A stretch of DNA of 50,158 nucleotides from Ruminococcus sp. (GTDB lineage Bacteria > Bacillota > Clostridia > Oscillospirales > Ruminococcaceae). Shown here piece after piece: positions 34,684 through 42,930 of this stretch. The notes under the pieces are model-generated. The model was not told the DNA's origin, searched no databases, and saw nothing but the letters and a program-made list of their open reading frames with translations. The first letter of the stretch is position 1. Each line of letters begins with the position of its first letter. A program made the position numbers and the translations under genes. The DNA is taken from the NCBI GenBank assembly GCA_017397925.1, contig JAFQHO010000051.1, positions 1 through 50,158 of the forward strand, in the 5' to 3' direction.

Positions 34684-34830
34684 ATTATACCTCCGTTTTA
34701 TAAGCGGATATAATTCCGCCAAAAATTGTAAATAACTATATCGCTTGTATATATAACAATAAATCCTATCATCATACAAATTTCGAACGCGATAAAAATA
34801 ATATACTCATATATTATATCACAATATTAA

Positions 34831-34867
34831 AAAAAATGCAAGTGTTTTTTTGTCACTTGCATTTTTT
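34831..34867. terminator. Terminator after the SPFH/zinc-ribbon gene
   Basis: AAAAAATGCAAGTG (34831-34844) and CACTTGCATTTTTT (34854-34867) form a 14-bp stem. It serves the minus-strand gene ending at 34904 and stands about 150 bases upstream of glmS. Confidence 0.88.
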
Positions 34868-34903
34868 AGTTTATTTACTCATAATTATACCGCAGCGATG
34901 CGA

Positions 34904-36280
34904 TTATTTTACTAAATCTTCATCACCGAAAGGATCGCCGCATTCTGCACAGAATTTAGGTGGATTCTTAGGGTCAGCAGGCTCCCAGCCGCACTTGTCA
35001 CACTTGTAAAGCGGCTCTCCTGCCGGCTTTGGGCTTCCGCACTCTGCACAAAATCTTCCCTTGTTTACAGCTCCGCAGGCACAGGTCCAGCCGTTATCCG
35101 CAGGCTTCGGCAAACCGCAGTTGGCACAGAATTTGCCTGTATTCTCACTTCCGCAGGAGCATTTCCAGCTTCCTGCCGGTGCAGGCTTTGCACCTCCACA
35201 GTTAGCACAGAATTTGCCTGTATTTGTTGTACCGCAGGAGCAAGTCCAGCCGCCTGCTGCAGGTGCAGCTGCCTGCTGCTGCCCTGCCATATTATAAAGG
35301 CTCTGAGCATTCATTCCGCCCATCTGCTGTGCCATATTCATACCAAACATACCTACTGCTGCACCGCCTGAATTCTTGGCAGCGGCAAGCATAGCGTCAT
35401 TCTGCGCCTGAATTGTAGCTGCTGCAGCACTGAGGGGATCCTTGTTCCACGCAATATCCTCAAACTTCTTGATACGATCTTCGTCCTCTTTATTAATGGA
35501 TACAGAACGGATTGCAACAGACATAATTTCAATACCACGGTTTTCAAGCCACTCTGTCTTGAAAATCTCCTGCATTGTCTTTGTAATTGCAAGATTGTTC
35601 TGAGGAAGCTCGTCGTATCTCATTGTATCAGAAAGCTTTGAGAAAGCATCTGAAAGACGAGCCATAAACTCGCTGTGGAGCATATTGTCAATTGTGCTTC
35701 TGCCATAGAAGCTTGTTACGTTTCCGCATACATTTGTGTAGAAAATAAGGGGATCTGCAATTCTGTAGGAGTACACGCCGTTGCAGCGGAGTCCTACTGT
35801 AAAGCTTCTTCCGATATCCTGATAATTAACTCTGAATGGCACCGGTGTGGGTGTGCCGAATTTATTATCTGTAATTTCCTTTACGTTGAAGTAATATATT
35901 CTCTGATCGTGTGCAGCATCTCCGCCGAAGCTGATACGCTTGCCCATAATCTTAAATGTTTCCTTTATACCTGAAAGTCCGCCGTCAAAGATACTTGGCT
36001 CTGTTGACATATCGTATGTGTACTCACCCGGTTCAGCACAAATTTCAACAATCTGTCCCTGGTCAACGATTATCATACACTGGCCTTCATTAACAACAAT
36101 AACACTTCCGTTGGTGATGATGTTATCATTTCCCTTTGTGTTTGAGGATTTCTTTCCTGTTCTTCTGTAACCCTTTGCCACAAGCACATCCGCAGGCATA
36201 GCGTCACAACAGAAAAATTCCTTCCAGGTATCGGCAAGAGTTGAGCCTACACCTGTAAATACTGCTTTAATAAGTCCCAT
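34904..36280 (-). CDS. SPFH-domain protein with C-terminal zinc-ribbon array
   Basis: The 458-residue protein begins with an SPFH/YdjI-like region (about 1-300): DTWKEFFCCDAMPADVLVAK, VIVVNEGQCMIIVDQGQIV, EPGEYTYD and a coiled-coil-like stretch ending KKFEDIAWNKDP. A Gln/Ala/Met-rich linker follows. The tail has three similar ribbons of about 28 residues (W-x-C-x-C-G-x2-N-x-G-x-F-C-x2-C-G) and a fourth variant (YKCDKCG...KFCAECG). B. subtilis YdjI-type proteins have a similar SPFH domain and are thought to work at the membrane in stress responses. The zinc array may bind partners or nucleic acid; this is inference. It has its own promoter and terminator. Confidence 0.88.
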   Translation of the reverse strand: MGLIKAVFTGVGSTLADTWKEFFCCDAMPADVLVAKGYRRTGKKSSNTKGNDNIITNGSVIVVNEGQCMIIVDQGQIVEICAEPGEYTYDMSTEPSIFDGGLSGIKETFKIMGKRISFGGDAAHDQRIYYFNVKEITDNKFGTPTPVPFRVNYQDIGRSFTVGLRCNGVYSYRIADPLIFYTNVCGNVTSFYGRSTIDNMLHSEFMARLSDAFSKLSDTMRYDELPQNNLAITKTMQEIFKTEWLENRGIEIMSVAIRSVSINKEDEDRIKKFEDIAWNKDPLSAAAATIQAQNDAMLAAAKNSGGAAVGMFGMNMAQQMGGMNAQSLYNMAGQQQAAAPAAGGWTCSCGTTNTGKFCANCGGAKPAPAGSWKCSCGSENTGKFCANCGLPKPADNGWTCACGAVNKGRFCAECGSPKPAGEPLYKCDKCGWEPADPKNPPKFCAECGDPFGDEDLVK

Positions 36281-36350
36281 AATTAATACTCCTTTCGTTT
36301 CAGCTTCTGCTGAAAACCTATATCATTATCGACTCAGTGCCGATATGACT

Positions 36351-36379
36351 ATTATAACATATTTTTTACCATTTTGCAA
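36351..36379 (-). promoter_or_regulatory. Promoter of the SPFH/zinc-ribbon gene
   Basis: On the minus strand TTGCAA (complement of 36374-36379) and TATAAT (complement of 36351-36356) are 17 bases apart. The leader contains a TTTCAGC/GCTGAAA hairpin at about 36299-36316. Confidence 0.68.
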
Positions 36380-36391
36380 GACCTGAATAAA

Positions 36392-36742
36392 TCATTTTTC
36401 AGAAATCCATTCTTCCCATATTTCAGGGCAATATCCTACAGCAGCCTTTTTTCCGCAGCGAACTACGGGAGTTTTTATAAGCTGCTGATTTTCAAACAGC
36501 TTTTCCTCACGGTCGCTTTCCATAAGATATTTCATCAGTGTAAGGGTGTTTTTATCCTTGGCATTTTCATTTATAAGACTATCAATCCCGCCTACAGACT
36601 GCATTACAGAGGTGAACTCTCCCCTGCTCATACCCTTTTCTTTCATATCTATAACCTGTACTTTTATATTCCGTTCTTTGAAATATCGCTCTGCTTTTTT
36701 TGTATCAAAACATTTTTTAGTTCCGAAAATCTGTATATTCAC
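36392..36742 (-). CDS. ArsC/Spx-family thioredoxin-fold protein
   Basis: The 116-residue protein has the ArsC/Spx layout: a β-strand IQIFGTKKCFDTKKAERYF with a single N-terminal Cys (CFDT), VQVIDMKEKGMSRGEF, and the cis-Pro region LIKTPVVRCGKKAAVGYCPEIW. Members include glutaredoxin-dependent arsenate reductases and the regulators Spx/MgsR. It lacks the CxxC of Spx, and no ars gene is near, so the ArsC-like reductase call is generic. It overlaps the GH3 gene by 4 bases and is probably translated from the same mRNA. Confidence 0.82.
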   Translation of the reverse strand: MNIQIFGTKKCFDTKKAERYFKERNIKVQVIDMKEKGMSRGEFTSVMQSVGGIDSLINENAKDKNTLTLMKYLMESDREEKLFENQQLIKTPVVRCGKKAAVGYCPEIWEEWISEK

Positions 36743-39519
36743 TGTATCTCTCCTCCCTCCATAGGTTTATCGCTGCGAGAGGTCTTTTCAAATTTCAGCT
36801 CCAGAAGGTCAAGTCCGTTCTGTGCGAAATACAGGCGCACTGCAAGATAATGAGAGAAGAACGGCACTTCCTTTGTGTATGAAACCGGCCTTCCTCCTGT
36901 ACCGTTCCACGTGAACATAGCGTTTGCCGTTCCCATTGTGAACACTGTCACAGGTATCTGTGCAAGCTCGCTCTGCTCAGATGAAGCAGTTATTGTAATA
37001 TCATACCAGCCGGGGTTATTTACAACAAGCGCAAGACTGTAGCTTTTGCCCTTTTCCGATTTTATGCCTTTAAGGTCAAGAACAAGGCTGTTATCAAGGT
37101 CGTAGAATACTACAGGCTCCTCAGAGGGCATATCTTCTTCGGGGCGGTTGATTATCTCAACTTCTTCAAATTCCCCTGCCATACGCTTCATTGCGTTGGT
37201 TTTAAGGATGAATGAAAGTATATTCTTTGCATTTCGCTGTATCTCACATCGGAGCAAATCGCCGCTTGCAAGACTTTCAACAGTGTTGTCATCATTCTTG
37301 CCGCCCTCAGCGCATACCATATACAAATCATTCTGTGCCATTGCCATTGCGGCAAAATCCTTTTTATCAGCTTCGCCGCCGCGGCGGTTGATATTTGCCC
37401 ACCAGTCGGTCATGCTGATGCCATCAAAACCCCATTCGTCGCGGAGAATAACAGTGTTCAGGTCAAAATTGCCTGCTGTCCATACGCCGTTAACCTTGCC
37501 GTAGGTTGTCATTATACTGTCGGCATTCCCCTGCTTTACAGCCATTTCAAAGCCTTTCAGATATATCTCGCGCAATGCCCTTTCAGATGCTACTGTATCA
37601 ATAAAGTGGCGGTTTGTTTCCTGATTGTTGCCGCAAAAGTGCTTTATTGTTCCCGTAACTCCAGATTTGTGAAGTCCTCGGAGTTCAGCTGCTGCAAGAG
37701 TTCCCGTCAGATATGGGTCCTCGGAAAAATACTCAAAATTTCTGCCGTTCAATGGGTGGCGGTGAATGTTCATACCGGGGCCAAGAAGGCACTCCACCTT
37801 ATTTACAGCCATTTCAAGTCCCATATACTCGAAAAGCTCCTCTGCAAGCTCTTTATTGAATGTTGAAGCAATCATTGTACCATTTGGAAGGCTGAATGCC
37901 TTTGTACCGCAGTCAAGGCGCATACCGGAGGGGCCGTCGGCGCAGCATACAGCAGGAATTCCGTATTTTGTCAGACAATCCGCAACTCCGCCGAATGCGG
38001 AGGCTGTGCCTGCTGTAACTCGGGGACTGCCCATACCCTCTCCGCGGATAATGCAGGAAAGCTCCTCGTCTGAAAGCTGTGCAATGAATTCATCAAGAGT
38101 TTTTTGGCTGTGATATACATCTGCAAGCTTAATGCCATTATCCCCTGTGTATGGGATTTCCTCGGGAAGCTGTGCCATACGCCGTGCAGGCTCGTCCACT
38201 TCACTTAAAGGCACAGGCTCAAAACCGATTTTAACGCCTTTTTCAGTGCTTAGCGGCTTCATACGGTCAAACTGCTCAACAGGAGCAAGGGCCTGTCTGC
38301 ACTTTTCGACTATAGTTGTTTTTTCAACAGTTACAGTATGTCCATATATTTTATCTGCATTTTCTATGTAGAAATTATAATTGCCATTTTCAATTATCCA
38401 ACAACATTTATTCCCCGTAATTCCGCTGTCATCATATGATGCAATATCCGTCAGCCAGCTTTCTATTATAAGCTTCTGGGATTCATTAGGGGCAAGGGTT
38501 TTCGTCTTTTCATAGCCGCACAGGATTTTTTTCGGCTGTCCCAGTCTACCCTGTGGCTTTTCTGCGTAAAGCATTACAACTTCCTTGCCGCTGCAATTGC
38601 CTGTATTTGTGACGTTTACTTCAAATCTCACACCATATTTGTCGCCATTGAATATGGTTTCAGCCTTTTCTGCCACAATTTCAAAGGTTGTGTATGATAA
38701 GCCGAATCCAAAGGGATAACGTACCTTTTCGGGTGCAAATGTGTCGAAATAGCGATAGCCCACGTATATATCCTCAACGTATCGATTGCTGTTTAAATCA
38801 CCGAAATACGGATGTGAGGGGTAATCCTCAATGGAGTATGCAATGGTATCGGGAAGCTTGCCTGAGGGTGATACATCGCCTGTAAGAACAGCAGCTGTAC
38901 CTGTACCGCCAGTCATACCGCCCTGCCATACATAGAGGAGTGCATCAACGTCAAGGCTTTCGATATATTCAATATCAATAAGACTTCCCACGTTGAGAAG
39001 TACAACAACTTTCTCAAAGCTGTCACGGACTTTTTTCAACATATCCCTTTCAAGCTCGGTAAGGAAATATGAACCCTCAGTGAGAGTAACCTCCTGCTCC
39101 TCCCCTGCTGTTCTGCCGATTATTACAATAGCTGTACTGCCCTTTTCTGCGGCATTTTTAACAATTTCTTCATCGAGGGGCATTTCCTTCTGCGACCAGG
39201 GTTCAGCACCCCATCCCTCGCCTAAATCATAGGGATTTTCGCTGTCCCATTTCTTGTATATTTCAAGTAATTCTTCATTAATCCTTACATCGGCTTCAAG
39301 AAGTCCGTCGGTAATCCCTACAACACGGGAAACGTTAACCATACCGCCCGAGCCTGTGCCGCTTTTGTAGTAATGAAGCTGTATACGTCCGAAAACGGAT
39401 ACAACCTCGTCCTTTTTCAGCGGTAATGCCGAATTGTTGTTTTTTAGCATTACAATACCCTCTGCAACGGTTTGCGCCGCTGTTTCAAGATATTTGTTCC
39501 AGTCAAGTATTTTTTTCAT
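36739..39519 (-). CDS. Beta-glucosidase-type glycoside hydrolase family 3, circularly permuted
   Basis: The 926-residue protein has GH3 domains in reversed order. The GH3_C-like domain comes first (about 20-275; VVSVFGRIQLHYYKSGTGSGG, VLLNVGSLIDIE), then an Fn3-like domain (about 310-390; FEVNVTNTG), then the (beta/alpha)8 GH3_N domain (about 475-780). That carries VCCADGPSGMRLD, GPGMNIHRHPLNGRNFEYFSEDP in parts, KHF (626-628) and the nucleophile Asp705 in GISMTDW. A β-rich tail follows (790-926). This order is known for Ruminococcus albus enzymes. There is no signal peptide, so it probably acts inside the cell on imported cello-oligosaccharides. A sigma-A promoter lies upstream. Confidence 0.92.
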   Translation of the reverse strand: MKKILDWNKYLETAAQTVAEGIVMLKNNNSALPLKKDEVVSVFGRIQLHYYKSGTGSGGMVNVSRVVGITDGLLEADVRINEELLEIYKKWDSENPYDLGEGWGAEPWSQKEMPLDEEIVKNAAEKGSTAIVIIGRTAGEEQEVTLTEGSYFLTELERDMLKKVRDSFEKVVVLLNVGSLIDIEYIESLDVDALLYVWQGGMTGGTGTAAVLTGDVSPSGKLPDTIAYSIEDYPSHPYFGDLNSNRYVEDIYVGYRYFDTFAPEKVRYPFGFGLSYTTFEIVAEKAETIFNGDKYGVRFEVNVTNTGNCSGKEVVMLYAEKPQGRLGQPKKILCGYEKTKTLAPNESQKLIIESWLTDIASYDDSGITGNKCCWIIENGNYNFYIENADKIYGHTVTVEKTTIVEKCRQALAPVEQFDRMKPLSTEKGVKIGFEPVPLSEVDEPARRMAQLPEEIPYTGDNGIKLADVYHSQKTLDEFIAQLSDEELSCIIRGEGMGSPRVTAGTASAFGGVADCLTKYGIPAVCCADGPSGMRLDCGTKAFSLPNGTMIASTFNKELAEELFEYMGLEMAVNKVECLLGPGMNIHRHPLNGRNFEYFSEDPYLTGTLAAAELRGLHKSGVTGTIKHFCGNNQETNRHFIDTVASERALREIYLKGFEMAVKQGNADSIMTTYGKVNGVWTAGNFDLNTVILRDEWGFDGISMTDWWANINRRGGEADKKDFAAMAMAQNDLYMVCAEGGKNDDNTVESLASGDLLRCEIQRNAKNILSFILKTNAMKRMAGEFEEVEIINRPEEDMPSEEPVVFYDLDNSLVLDLKGIKSEKGKSYSLALVVNNPGWYDITITASSEQSELAQIPVTVFTMGTANAMFTWNGTGGRPVSYTKEVPFFSHYLAVRLYFAQNGLDLLELKFEKTSRSDKPMEGGEIQ

Positions 39520-39552
39520 CTGTCTATCCTCGCAAATAAATAAGATAAAATT

Positions 39553-39581
39553 ATTATAACAAATTTCACAAAAGAAATCAA
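39553..39581 (-). promoter_or_regulatory. Sigma-A type promoter for the GH3 gene
   Basis: On the minus strand TTGATT (complement of 39576-39581) and TATAAT (complement of 39553-39558) are 17 bases apart. Confidence 0.75.
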
Positions 39582-39621
39582 TAGTTTTTCTGAAATTTCA
39601 GCAAAAAATAAATGATATACA

Positions 39622-39648
39622 GCAAAAAATGGCGGTCAATCAACCGCC
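39622..39648 (-). terminator. Terminator of the VOC gene
   Basis: GGCGGT (39631-39636) and ACCGCC (39643-39648) pair around 6 bases, directly after the VOC stop, and a minus-strand T6 tract follows. Confidence 0.7.
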
Positions 39649-39654
39649 GCAATA

Positions 39655-40038
39655 TCAAACCGTTATCTCAATAATATTTTCTTCAAAAGATACAATACAG
39701 CTTTCATAATAACCATCCCCTGTTGTACGAGGGCCGCTTATTACGGTATATCCGTCATTTTCCAACTGTTCTGTCAATCTGTCAACTTCTTCCTTACTGC
39801 CTGTACTGAATGCAATATGAGAATATCCTGTTCTGTTTGGCAGCTTTTCACAATCCGACATTTCCGGTTTGTTCATTATTTCAAGCCTTGCACCATTACC
39901 AAAAGTCAGAAAATATGATTGAAAGCCCGTTTTCTCATTGTGATAGCCATTATTTGAGGTCGCGTTGAAATATCCGATAAAAAAATCCCGTGCAGCCTCT
40001 AAATCCTTGACATACATTGCAATATGGTCTATAAACAT
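39655..40038 (-). CDS. VOC-superfamily (glyoxalase/dioxygenase-fold) protein
   Basis: The 127-residue protein has two beta-alpha-beta-beta-beta units: MFIDHIAMYVKDLEAARDFF with metal-ligand His5, then ARLEIMNKP, and TGYSHIAFSTGSKEEVDRL with His, ending in IIEITV with Glu. The spacing of His, Glu, His and Glu matches metal-dependent VOC enzymes such as lactoylglutathione lyase-like proteins. The substrate is unknown. It stands alone between its own terminator and the uppP terminator. Confidence 0.85.
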   Translation of the reverse strand: MFIDHIAMYVKDLEAARDFFIGYFNATSNNGYHNEKTGFQSYFLTFGNGARLEIMNKPEMSDCEKLPNRTGYSHIAFSTGSKEEVDRLTEQLENDGYTVISGPRTTGDGYYESCIVSFEENIIEITV

Positions 40039-40061
40039 AATTTTTCTCTCCTTACAAAACA

Positions 40062-40085
40062 GCGGTCACTCAAAGGAATGACCGC
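40062..40085 (-). terminator. Terminator of uppP
   Basis: GCGGTCA (40062-40068) and TGACCGC (40079-40085) form a stem 9 bases after the uppP stop, with TGTTTTG after it on the minus strand. Confidence 0.65.
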
Positions 40086-40093
40086 CGCAAATT

Positions 40094-40966
40094 TTATCTG
40101 AATATGCTGAAATAACCGATAACAAGTATACCGAGGATAATTCTGTACCAGCCGAATGCCTTGAAATCGTGCTTTTTGATGTAGTCCATAAGGAACTTGA
40201 TAACGAAAATTGACACAGCAAATGCGGAAATCATACCAACTGCAAGTATGCCAAGCTGTGTTCCTGTAAATCCGCCGTCATATTTGAGAAGCTTTAAAAG
40301 GCTTGCACCAAACATTACCGGAACCGCAAGGAAGAATGTGAATTCAGCTGCAACCGTTCTCGAAACACCTATCATAAGTGAGCCGACAATTGTTGACCCT
40401 GAACGTGATGTTCCGGGGAAAACTGCCGCTATGAGCTGAAATGCACCGATTATAAGCGCTGTTTTGTATGTAAGCTCGCTAATGCTGTTTACCTTTGCAG
40501 ATGCGTTCTTGTTGCGGTTTTCAATGATGATAAATGCCACACCGAACACTATAAGAGCAATGGCAATAACCCACGGATTATAGAATAATCTCTCAAAAAC
40601 CTCATCAAAGAGAAGTCCGATAACCGCCGCAGGCAGACAGGCTACAATAACCTTGAACCACATCTGCATAATGTCCATTTTTACGTATGCACCGAAGCCT
40701 TCTTTTTTCAGCGGCTGTGCGTTGTCCTTCTTTCCGAAGGGGAACAGCTTTTTCCAGAAGATTATTACAACTGCCATAATCGCTCCAAGCTGTATTACTA
40801 CGTTGAACATACTGAGGAAATCCTCGTTAATCGTCGGATTATCGCTGACTTTCAGCTGCAAAAACTCGTCAACGAGTATCAGATGTCCCGTACTGCTGAC
40901 AGGCAGCCATTCTGTAATACCCTCGACTATACCGAGGATAAGTGATTTTATAAATTCCCAGACCAT
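40094..40966 (-). CDS. uppP: Undecaprenyl-diphosphate phosphatase
   Basis: UppP (BacA) dephosphorylates undecaprenyl diphosphate at the membrane, recycling the lipid carrier of peptidoglycan and conferring some bacitracin tolerance. The 290-residue, roughly eight-helix protein has both catalytic motifs: EGITEWLPVSSTGHLIL near residue 16 and PGTSRSGSTI near residue 185. Length is normal. GGAAACAATAT precedes the ATG, so the ribosome binding site is modest (AAAGGAAAC). A degenerate REP-like palindrome lies just upstream at 41006-41028. Confidence 0.95.
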   Translation of the reverse strand: MVWEFIKSLILGIVEGITEWLPVSSTGHLILVDEFLQLKVSDNPTINEDFLSMFNVVIQLGAIMAVVIIFWKKLFPFGKKDNAQPLKKEGFGAYVKMDIMQMWFKVIVACLPAAVIGLLFDEVFERLFYNPWVIAIALIVFGVAFIIIENRNKNASAKVNSISELTYKTALIIGAFQLIAAVFPGTSRSGSTIVGSLMIGVSRTVAAEFTFFLAVPVMFGASLLKLLKYDGGFTGTQLGILAVGMISAFAVSIFVIKFLMDYIKKHDFKAFGWYRIILGILVIGYFSIFR

Positions 40967-41005
40967 AGATATTGTTTCCTTTCTTTACTAAATGTCATAA
41001 TACGG

Positions 41006-41028
41006 ACACGGCACGCCGTGTTCCTACA
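41006..41028. repeat. REP-like palindrome, ACACGGC variant
   Basis: ACACGGC and GCCGTGT pair around AC and are followed by TCCTACA, the common tail. The inner stem is unrelated in sequence to the GGGC variants, but the design is the same. Confidence 0.6.
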
Positions 41029-41058
41029 AAAACAAATATAATTATACCACAATTACCA

Positions 41059-41733
41059 TTATATGTCAAATTCATTTTCAGAATTCAGTTTCAGCCTGAA
41101 TTTCCGTTTTGATATGGTAAGTACTCCCGATTTTTTCAGCTTTGCAATCTCTCTCTGCAACGCGCTTCGATTTACGCAGAGATAATCTGAAAGCACCGTT
41201 GTGGAAAATGGTATCTGAGGTGTTTTACCCTCAGCAGTTTTATCCTCGGTAATCTGCAAAAAGCTGATAAGCTTGCCTTCAATTGTCCGCTGACTGAGGA
41301 CTTCCACACGTTCACTCAATGATACCGCCTTTTCAGTCATAAGCTCCAGCATATTCTCAACTACCCTCGAATGACAGGAACAGGCGTTTTCACAGCGTTT
41401 CAGCAGTTCTGAACGGCGCACATAAAGTATTTCGCAGTCCTTTCCTGCAACTACCTCAATATAATTCCTGCCGGATGAGGGATATGTAAAGTATTCCCCG
41501 AAAATTCCCTGTTCTCCGAGGGTTTCAATTATTGTCCGCACTCCGTTCACATCATACCGCACCACATCAGCACTTCCCTTTAATATTATCCCAAGTTTAT
41601 CGCCCTTGGTGGAATAATCGCTGATACAGCTGCCCTCGCGGAATTTTTTCACTTCCATATTAAAGCAGGTATACATTCTGCGGCAATCGTATTCATTAAC
41701 GCCCTTGAATAATATGTTATGTTCAGGTAACAA
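41059..41733 (-). CDS. Crp/Fnr-family transcriptional regulator
   Basis: The 224-residue protein has a cyclic-nucleotide-binding fold (about 20-130; GDKLGIILKGSADVVRYD, LGEQGIFGEYF), a dimerisation helix and a Crp-type winged helix (about 155-215; TTVLSDYLCVNRSALQREIAKLKKSGVL). It has several Cys residues (CENACSCHSR near 120), which might bind a metal or sense redox state, but no standard FNR cluster. The start is TTG, 7 bases after GGAGGAG; no ATG fits. It is divergent from the NrdD-tail-like and rubrerythrin genes. A 16-bp perfect palindrome next to its ribosome binding site suggests autorepression. Confidence 0.88.
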   Translation of the reverse strand: MLPEHNILFKGVNEYDCRRMYTCFNMEVKKFREGSCISDYSTKGDKLGIILKGSADVVRYDVNGVRTIIETLGEQGIFGEYFTYPSSGRNYIEVVAGKDCEILYVRRSELLKRCENACSCHSRVVENMLELMTEKAVSLSERVEVLSQRTIEGKLISFLQITEDKTAEGKTPQIPFSTTVLSDYLCVNRSALQREIAKLKKSGVLTISKRKFRLKLNSENEFDI

Positions 41734-41747
41734 AAAAATCTCCTCCT

Positions 41748-41809
41748 TGTTGCAATTGCAACAGATTTTTCTTAAATACTATGATACAATATATTACAGA
41801 AAAGGTCAA
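41748..41809 (-). promoter_or_regulatory. Promoter and palindromic operator of the Crp/Fnr gene
   Basis: On the minus strand TTGACC (complement of 41804-41809) and TATCAT (complement of 41781-41786) are 17 bases apart. A perfect 16-bp palindrome TGTTGCAATTGCAACA (41748-41763) lies downstream of the start point and touches the Shine-Dalgarno, a repressor-like position. Confidence 0.72.
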
Positions 41810-41844
41810 GGGAAAATCTTCCCGAAAGAGAAAATTTGTACACC

Positions 41845-41868
41845 GAGATAATACTGCAGAATAATCTC
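41845..41868. promoter_or_regulatory. Imperfect 24-bp palindrome in the divergent intergenic region
   Basis: GAGATAATACTG and CAGAATAATCTC form a dyad centred on CTGCAG with 10 of 12 positions matching. It is 45 bases before the NrdD-tail-like gene and could be an operator for it or for the divergent regulator. Confidence 0.45.
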
Positions 41869-41912
41869 TTGTATTTTTTGTTACATATAACATATTCAGG
41901 AGGTATAAATCT

Positions 41913-42176
41913 ATGAAAATCAATGTCATCGGCGGAAATATTCCGCAGCAGGAAATTGATGCCTATATTGACTATGGCAGAAAAAAATATTCCGATAGAA
42001 TTATAAAGGAAATGACAGTTTCACTGGACGGTGATTACGCCGACCTTAAATTCGAATTTGCCGATATACCTTTCGACCGTATACGTCGAATTACAGGCTA
42101 TCTCGTAGGCAATCTCGACCGTTTCAACGATGGAAAACGCGCCGAGGAACGAGAGAGAATCAAACACACAGTTTAA
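41913..42176 (+). CDS. Small protein resembling the C-terminal tail of anaerobic ribonucleotide reductase (NrdD)
   Basis: The 87-residue protein has RIRRITGYLVGNLDRFNDGKRAEERERIKH at its end (given in parts: RITGYLVGNLDRFNDG and KRAEERERIKH). The GYLV...RFNDGKxAE pattern matches the segment near the C-terminus of class III ribonucleotide reductase NrdD. The catalytic barrel, the glycyl radical motif and the zinc site are absent. Similar stand-alone proteins are annotated as NrdD in databases, but reductase activity is not possible at this length. AGGAGG is 9 bases before the ATG. The rubrerythrin gene follows 54 bases downstream. Confidence 0.6.
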   Translation: MKINVIGGNIPQQEIDAYIDYGRKKYSDRIIKEMTVSLDGDYADLKFEFADIPFDRIRRITGYLVGNLDRFNDGKRAEERERIKHTV

Positions 42177-42230
42177 AATGCTTACTTAAGCAACAATATA
42201 AAACAATAATAATTTTAGGAGGTCTTTATT

Positions 42231-42914
42231 ATGGCTAAATATGTATGTTCAGTTTGCGGTTACGTTCACGAAGGCGACGCTGCTCCCGAGGTTTGTCCTC
42301 TCTGCGGTGTTCCCGCTTCCGATTTCGTTGAGGAAAAGGCTGAAGCACCTGCTGAGGCTGCTGTTTCCAAGTATGTATGCCCCGTTTGCGGCTATGTTCA
42401 CGAGGGTACATCTGCTCCCGATAAATGCCCACAGTGCGGCGTTCCCGGTGAGAAGTTTATTGAGAAGAAGGACGAGGGAAATCTCGTATTCGCTTGTGAA
42501 CACGAGGTAGGTGTTGCTAAGGCTGTAACTGACGAGGAAATCATCGAAGGTCTGAGAGCTAATTTCGCAGGCGAGTGTACTGAGGTTGGTATGTACCTTG
42601 CTATGGCTCGAGTTGCTCACAGAGAGGGTTATCCTGAAATCGGACTTTACTGGGAAAAGGCTGCTTTCGAGGAGGCTGAGCACGCTGCAAAGTTTGCTGA
42701 GCTTCTCGGCGAGGTTGTATCTTCTTCCACAAAGGAGAACCTCGAAGCAAGAGTTGCTGCTGAGCACGGCGCTACACAGGGCAAGCTTGACCTTGCTAAG
42801 AGAGCTAAGGAGCTTAATCTGGACGCTATCCACGACACAGTGCACGAAATGGCTAGGGACGAAGCAAGACACGGCAAGGCATTTGAGGGACTTCTCAAGA
42901 GATACTTTGGCTAA
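42231..42914 (+). CDS. Reverse-type rubrerythrin with two N-terminal rubredoxin domains
   Basis: The 227-residue protein has two rubredoxin-like domains in tandem (Cys6, 9, 22, 25 and Cys50, 53, 66, 69; [10 protein letters not shown] and [10 protein letters not shown]) joined by an Ala/Glu linker, and then a ferritin-like diiron domain (about 95-227; [46 protein letters not shown]). Reverse rubrerythrins reduce hydrogen peroxide and oxygen in anaerobes, normally with a single N-terminal rubredoxin. Strong codon bias and AGGAGG suggest high expression. The strong bias gives long open frames on the other strand, which are not genes. A hairpin follows. Confidence 0.92.
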   Translation: MAKYVCSVCGYVHEGDAAPEVCPLCGVPASDFVEEKAEAPAEAAVSKYVCPVCGYVHEGTSAPDKCPQCGVPGEKFIEKKDEGNLVFACEHEVGVAKAVTDEEIIEGLRANFAGECTEVGMYLAMARVAHREGYPEIGLYWEKAAFEEAEHAAKFAELLGEVVSSSTKENLEARVAAEHGATQGKLDLAKRAKELNLDAIHDTVHEMARDEARHGKAFEGLLKRYFG

Positions 42915-42930
42915 TTAAGAATAAAGAATT

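Noticed and set aside
34684-34779. N-terminal extension of GlmS by 32 codons
   Set aside because: GlmS needs Cys directly after the initiator Met; the ATG at 34683 provides this and follows a good ribosome binding site.
42249-42872. A 207-codon open frame antisense to the rubrerythrin gene
   Set aside because: It mirrors the strong codon bias of the rubrerythrin gene, has low-complexity Leu/Ser composition and no ribosome binding site.
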